DNA of 64,000 bases from Xanthoparmelia taractica (Eukaryota; Ascomycota; Lecanoromycetes; Lecanorales; Parmeliaceae): NCBI GenBank assembly GCA_033085395.1, contig JANQBS010000118.1:53141-117140 (forward strand). Reading direction: 5' to 3'. Below the pieces are notes generated by a model. That model had not been told where the DNA came from and ran no database searches. It saw only the letters and a list, made by a program, of their open reading frames with translations. Below, in pieces: positions 58,504-64,000 of the stretch (position 1 is its first letter; the number at the start of each line of letters is the position of its first letter). The translations under genes and the position numbers were made by a program.

Positions 58504-59400
58504 ATGAAATGCTCTCGTCATTTATATAAATCAATGATTCGTCATGTCTTTTGCTGTTCCCATTATAGCGCGACCGACGACTACACAAGATGGTCATCGT
58601 TGTGAATCACTACCACCTAAGCGATTGCAGACAGGCTCTGTGTCAATAGACCATAGAACGCAGGTAATGTTGAATCTTGATTGAGACCAAGAAAATAAAA
58701 ACTTACGAGAGATGTTCTGTACGTAGGTATAGATCCCTTACAGCCGGACCAAAACCCAGAGTCGCCGCCGCGGAATTCCTGACATCTTGTAGCGTACTCG
58801 ACGGACCATAAACGCATTATCGACCGAAGTATCCTTTTCCGTGTATATTATGTACCTGATGTACCTCACCTTAATGCAGCTAGTAGTCACCGTGCCACAA
58901 TCATGTTGTAAAATCTTCTACTAATTCTTCGAACAAGGCGGGTACTCGTACTCGTACTAATCTCTTGGATGAGTGTTGGTATTAGGTAATCATTTCGCTC
59001 GGTTTCTAGCCAATTCCAGCGGGGAAGGATCCCCTGATCCAGCCAGCGTTCTATCGGTGAAGCCAGCGAATGATGGCGAATCTAATGGAATCCTCTTAGC
59101 GAGTATATAGACTGGTCCATGACCGCCTTCATGTGTTTCCTTCCTTATGTTGTTAAGACGTGATCAATCGAATCAATCAGCTAGCCTTAGCCAATCATTG
59201 AACAGTATTTCTACTTAGTCATAGCTTTCCCGCTGCCCGCAAATCAGTCATTTCAACAATGAGATAGCTGAGGTCTTAGAGCAGGCTAGAGTCTTAGCGA
59301 TATCACATTTATTTATCAATAATTCAATACTCTGTACTTTAAGGCATTCCACGCATACATCTTATTCTTCCCGGCCGCTTTCTTTAATTTTACTTGGTTC
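58504..59400. other. Intergenic region before the second AT-rich island
   Basis: About 900 bp of ordinary composition with only short frames (for example 58617-58817 minus, no domain). The composition changes to RIP-type near 59400. Confidence 0.4.
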
Positions 59401-60534
59401 CTCGAAGTCTAGGCCGTGGGCGATAAGGACAAGTCTTCGCTAACTACGCTGTTAGATACTATTATACAAGACGAATCTATACGGCTTGGTTCGAATATTT
59501 TAGTTATAGAGTTGACGATCGTTATAAGAAAGATAAAGACTCTTAGAGCTTTGTTTATAGAATTTAAAGATATTTAAAAAGTATTATATAAATATCTTAC
59601 AAGATATAAGATATAATTATAAGGTTAGTAACTTAGATAGATAATTTAACTTTATAAACAAAGCTTTATTTAATTCTTAGTTACTAGAAAACTCTAGTTC
59701 TAGACTTAAAATATCTCTTTCTAAAGCTATAAGAAAGCTTAATCGATACTATTTAACTAGCTAAGAGCTTATTTACGTCGCCCGAAGCGAGGAGTACTCT
59801 ATATTTAATAGTATTACGATAAAGACTACTTAAATCGAATATTTCTCTTAATCTTTAAGCGTAAATAAAACTATTTATTCTCTTATAGTACTTTAAAATA
59901 TATTTCGACTTAAAGATATTATATAGTTAATATCACTTAAGACTTCGTTATAGAGATATTTAAGAAAGTTAGTTTAAGTTATACTTCGACGAGTTTTATC
60001 TAATTATCGTCGATTATTATAAATCTATTAAAATACATATAGAGATTTAATTTCTTTTCTTCTACGAGCTAAATTCGAATAGAATACGATTAAGAATAAT
60101 CTATTTTAGCAAAAGCGTACACTATCTTTATAATCTTTTCTTTAGACTTTACTATTAATATTATATTTCTAGAACTTATAGTCGTCTTGTTTATAAATAA
60201 ACTCTATTAAACTAGCATATCTTATTATCGAAGATACATCGTCGCGAGTTGATGTTCTTCTAAGAAATTTAGTAATAAACTAAAAGTTAAGGTTAGAGAA
60301 GTTCTAGATAGGGGACTAATACGAGCTAATTACCCGAACGAGAGTAACTCGATTAGATCTTTATTTACTATCGTTCAGGTACTTCTCCTTTTTCTTAATT
60401 AATTTAGTTACTACTCTAACTCGAAAGCAGTTATCTTCTATCGTTATATTCAATTATTTAATCTCCTCGAGAGCTTCTATCTCTTTAGACTTCAAGTTCA
60501 TGAGTCAAGACTTACTATTTTTCGAATTACTTTA
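59400..60534 (+). mobile_element. RIP-degenerate retroelement remnant, probably Gypsy
   Basis: AT-rich, stop-ridden DNA with CpG kept. Near 60260-60380 a short readable piece (KLKVREVLDRGLIRANYPNE type) resembles the segment just ahead of the reverse transcriptase in fungal Gypsy elements. It is cut off at 60535 by an LTR of the TGTTAGG family. Assignment below superfamily is not possible. Confidence 0.45.
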
Positions 60535-60689
60535 ACGTTAGGCCGAGCCGTACGAGTGTCAGTGTGAGGTCTCGGGTATATCGTATGGGCTTTATATGAG
60601 CAGATAGGGTGCGCCTTCTATGAAGCGCGGCACCCGAATCCATGAGTTATATTTTTAGCTTTATAATACAATTGAAAAGCGCCCTCACA
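60535..60689. repeat. LTR-family copy A (related to solo LTR at 50039)
   Basis: Contains GGGTGCGCCTTCTATGAAGC and ends GCGCCCTCACA, matching the 50039 solo LTR in order and spacing with many C-to-T/G-to-A changes. Confidence 0.7.
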
Positions 60690-60918
60690 TTTAATAAGTC
60701 GAATCCCTAACTAATTCAACGTTAACTATTTTACTAAGCTCTATAATCCTTCGTTTATTAATATAAGAATATATTAACTCGAGCGAATTTTCCTCATGAG
60801 ACACATCTACGAATATCTTCACGATATCTTCTCTTTTATATCTAAACTCTTCTTTTATAGTATTATTAAAATCGTATTACGAATTAATTAATAAAGGCGA
60901 ATCTATTCGATAGTTAAT

Positions 60919-61070
60919 TATTAGACCGTACGAAGCTATATAAGTATCTATAAGTGTATCGTATAAACTTCATATGAATTTAAATAGAGTGCGCCTTCTA
61001 TAAAGCGCGATATTCGAACTTATAACTTAATATTTTTAATTCTATAATATAATTAAAAGGCGTTCTTATA
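60919..61070. repeat. LTR-family copy B, heavily mutated
   Basis: Same family: starts TATTAGACCGTACGAAG and holds GTGCGCCTTCTATAAAGC; ends near CGTTCTTATA. It is the most transition-mutated of the four copies. Confidence 0.65.
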
Positions 61071-61429
61071 ATAGTATCGCGCTTTAATTCGAATTTAATT
61101 TAAGTATTATAGAATACTCTCGATTATACTCGAATTAAAAACTTTATAGAGCTATTAATTATTTTTAAATAAAAGCTATAATTCTTAAAAAATCGTAAGT
61201 TCGATCTTAATTTTAATTAAAACTTCTAGATTAGTTAATCTCGAGTTAAATAATTTAGTATAATCTAACGAAGATAATTCGAGAATTTGATTTCTAGAGC
61301 TCTAATAGCTCTTTAGAGATCGTTTCGAAACTACTAAGATTAAGATTCTAGAATCGTCGTCCTTCGGGGGAGATCTAGAGTTAGCAACACTTGAAGCGCC
61401 GAGGACGTCGCCTTAGAAGAGAGGATAAT

Positions 61430-61582
61430 TGTTAGATCGTACGAAGTCATATAAGTGCCTATGAGTGTGCCGTATGGGCTCCATATGGGTTCAAATAGAA
61501 TGCGCCTTCTATGAAGCGCGGCACCCGAACCCATGACTTATTATTTTTAATTCTATAATATAATTTAAAAAGCGCCCTTATA
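61430..61582. repeat. LTR-family copy C, preceded by a purine tract
   Basis: Starts TGTTAGATCGTACGAAG and contains ATGCGCCTTCTATGAAGC. The stretch AGAAGAGAGGATAA just upstream looks like a polypurine tract, so this may be the 3' LTR of a deleted element whose 5' LTR is copy B (interior about 360 bp). Confidence 0.65.
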
Positions 61583-64000
61583 TTAATCTTATACTTATAT
61601 ATATTTATTAATATCGATATAACTCGTCTTAATCTAAATCTATTAATTGATATTATTATATTCTTAAATTTAGACTTATCTTTAAATTTAAGAAGTCGCT
61701 ATATAATACGAGTCGAATAACTTCAAGACGTCGAGACTAAAAACCTTATTAACTCGTAAGCGATCAACGCGGAAGACTTAAGCTATAACACTATCGAAAT
61801 GAAATTCTATTATGGCGCAACACGTACGAGTACTTCGATAGAACTTTAGCTAAAGCGGGGAGACGAGTTTTTTTCGATTGTATCTGCAAATTTAAAAAGT
61901 TTATTTCCGCACGAATTTCGCCGAGTTCGCACAATTAGCACGATTTAATATATTTAGTCTTATTCGTCTATATCGATAAAATTTAGTTAAATTAGTAACT
62001 ACTCGAAAATTTAGCAAATAGAGTTACTATTAACATAATTAGCACGATTTAATAAGTGAAATAATTTTAAAATTTATACGCAAAGCCCTCGTAAGGTCTA
62101 TAATAGTTCTAACTCTATAATACTAAGATTATTACGCATTACTTCGAGCATTATTCTCGCGAGAATATAATTTAAAACTTACGATTTCGGGATCTATTTC
62201 AGGGTGACGTTAAGAATCGTCGCTATATATCGCTATCGAACCTCGTCGTCGATTTAAAAAAAAAACTTATAGGGCTAAATATAGAACTAAGTCACGTGAC
62301 AAATATTAATAGTTAGTATAGCAAGTAATACTTTCTAACTAAGTGAAATTAACGTAAATATTTAATGAACTTACTAACTAAGCGCAATTCGCGCGAATAT
62401 TTAATAGAGTTACTAATCCGGCGAAATTCTTGATTTCAGCCCTAGTCGCGCGATTAGCAATTTTAAATCCAGTAGGGACTTTTTCGATTTGTAGATATAG
62501 ATATACGTTCGATGAACCGAGATGAGATTGCGTTTATTTATTTAGATTTGTAATTGAAGACTTGCTTCGTGAGCAATTCGGATGTTGCGAGAGGGTTGAT
62601 CTTGGTCCTCAATGCCAAGAATCGAGCTCAAGACTCGCGAAGCTGGTTCTTCTTTGCGGTGGAAGATATACATTATAGGCTTTCAAAAAAATTCTTTCAT
62701 TATGTTTTCCAGAGAAGTCTTCCTACTCTCTCGAGATTTTCGCATAGTATTTCTCCTTAGTGTCCCTGTCGTAGAGTCTTTGATTACCTAGCTCTTAAGT
62801 TATTAATCTCGCGACGTACTAACTCAATTATAATAATTACGAGTCGGAAAGATCTGGGATAGTCTAGAATATAAGGTATCGATACCATACCATGGTATGA
62901 TATAATATTAAGACTATATCATTTGATTTTTATGGAATAGTCTGGGAGACGTGCTAGTATCATGGAATGATCTGGGAAATTTCTAATATATGTAGGGGTA
63001 TCTTATATTATATGCAGGGATATAAAAAATATACTATATATAGAAGAAGTTACTCTATATAGAATTATGCGAACGTATTCTAATTATTATTCTAGTTATC
63101 ACTCTACTTTACTATCACGTTATTAAGTATTCTAGTTATTATTCTAGTTATCACTTCACTTCATTATCGTTATTATTATTACTTCACTTCATCATTACGT
63201 TATTAAGCTAAGCTCGTTATCGCATTTAATATCGTATTGCGAAAGATCTTCGCAATTATCTAGGGCTTAACGAGTTATTTCTACTATTATTAATATATTT
63301 AATTTATTTAATTATTAGAAGAATTACTAGCACGCTAACTATAATAGTAATCTATTATCTATTCTATAATAATAAATTTCTCTCTTCTCCCTTCACATCA
63401 TAAAAAGAATTTACGATTATTCTTTATAATTATATATTCTTAATTATTATAGTTACACGCTTCGTATAAATAATATAAAAATTAATATCTTCGAATATAT
63501 AATAAAGAAAAGCTTTTATTAATTTATAAATAATCTTAATAATCAATTTAGAAAAATATATCTTCTTTATATATATTATTGTAATCTCTCTTATTACTCG
63601 CGAAAAGAAGAGCTTAAAAATTATTAAATCGAATTCTCTCTAATAATAATAAATCTTATATAAAATAATAATTATAGTTTATTAATAAAATAGAATAGAT
63701 AGATTCGAGATTAGACTTACTTTTAGCTTTTTATCTACGTTTTTAAATATTATTATTCGATAGTTCTTACGTTAATCTACTTTTTTTAATTAATTTTAAT
63801 AATTAAATACTTAAAGACTACGTAGAAGTAATTAGTTACACTTAAGATTATTTGATATTAGCTACGTGTATTATAATTTCTTTAATCTTTTCTTTATTCT
63901 TACGTATTATCGTCTACTCGCGCATTAGCTTTATACTTAATATTTTATTTATAGATTTAATATATTTACTTTAAAATATTATCTCGCGTAGTAATTCTTT
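61583..64000. other. AT-rich RIP-type DNA, no gene recognised
   Basis: About 2.4 kb. Mostly AT-rich, transition-mutated DNA running off the window. At 62840-62865 TACGAGTCGGAAAGATCTGG resembles the end of the MITE at 44323. The region 62860-63000 contains the palindrome CATACCATGGTATG and repeated GGGATAG/GGGAGAC-like motifs. No coding content can be supported; the frame at 62554-62760 has no domain. Confidence 0.4.

Noticed and set aside
1..64000. CRISPR arrays, bacterial operons, tRNA or rRNA genes
   Set aside because: The window is fungal; the short regular repeats seen are microsatellites, ankyrin/DUF3659 codons or LTRs. No cloverleaf-type tRNA was recognised by eye; a tRNA scan would settle this.

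Overview
The window is a piece of a filamentous ascomycete genome (Pezizomycotina; I cannot resolve the class). Genes carry short introns of about 47-70 nt with GTAAGT/GTATGT-type donors and CTGAC/TACTAAT-type branch sites. Fungus-typical families are present (RSC4, DUF3659/LEA-like, fungal CorA-like, AIM9-like, NACHT-ankyrin NLRs). Two large AT-rich blocks are full of stop-ridden transposon remnants in which CpA/TpG looks depleted and CpG is kept, as repeat-induced point mutation (RIP) produces. Most multi-exon genes below were spliced by hand, and the reading frame closed over the whole gene (RSC4, CKS1, DsbA-like, TAF2, IQ protein, RNase III-like, AIM9-like, kinase-VWA, DUF3659 protein, EPT1, hydrolase, second NLR).

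Layout. 0.2-19 kb is a conserved gene block: RSC4 (-), CKS1 (+), a DsbA-fold protein (-), TAF2 (+), a DUF3807-like protein (+), an IQ-motif protein (-), a degenerate RNase III-like protein (-) and an AIM9-like phosphotransferase (-). 19.7-24.4 kb holds a large NACHT-ankyrin NLR (-) whose N-terminal domain looks frameshifted; a 655-bp TRIM retroelement sits 47 bp upstream of its ATG. 26.7-43 kb carries a CorA-like membrane protein (-), a previously hidden 72-aa three-exon gene (-), a protein kinase-VWA fusion (+), a 1707-aa DUF3659 repeat protein (+) and EPT1 (-). 43.3-51.6 kb is an AT-rich island: a RIP-damaged Ty3/Gypsy chromovirus with intact target duplication, a nested MITE, a solo LTR and a RIP-damaged Tc1/mariner element. 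51.7-56.8 kb is an accessory immune-type locus. 57.7-58.5 kb is a second TRIM element. 59.4-64 kb is a second AT-rich, RIP-damaged repeat island with three more copies of the solo-LTR family.

Most interesting system: a head-to-head pair at 51750-56756. A 308-aa SesB/SERAC1-like alpha/beta hydrolase ends in IHIGSQHNTL. The divergent NACHT-ankyrin NLR begins, in its first exon, with a segment containing INIGNQFNNI. Both fit the pattern I-x-I-G-x-Q-x-N-x-(hydrophobic), close to the RHIM/PP class of signalling amyloids. A motif at the effector C-terminus and the NLR N-terminus, in neighbouring genes, is the arrangement known for fungal amyloid-signalling NLR systems. This looks like an undescribed member. 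Both motifs lie in small exons that simple ORF calling misses.

A second novelty is the pair of TRIM elements. Both have 90-100 bp LTRs starting TGTTGGAATT, perfect 5-bp target duplications, purine tracts, and a primer-binding site GGTTATGAGCCC complementary to the anticodon arm of initiator tRNA-Met (copia-type half-tRNA priming).
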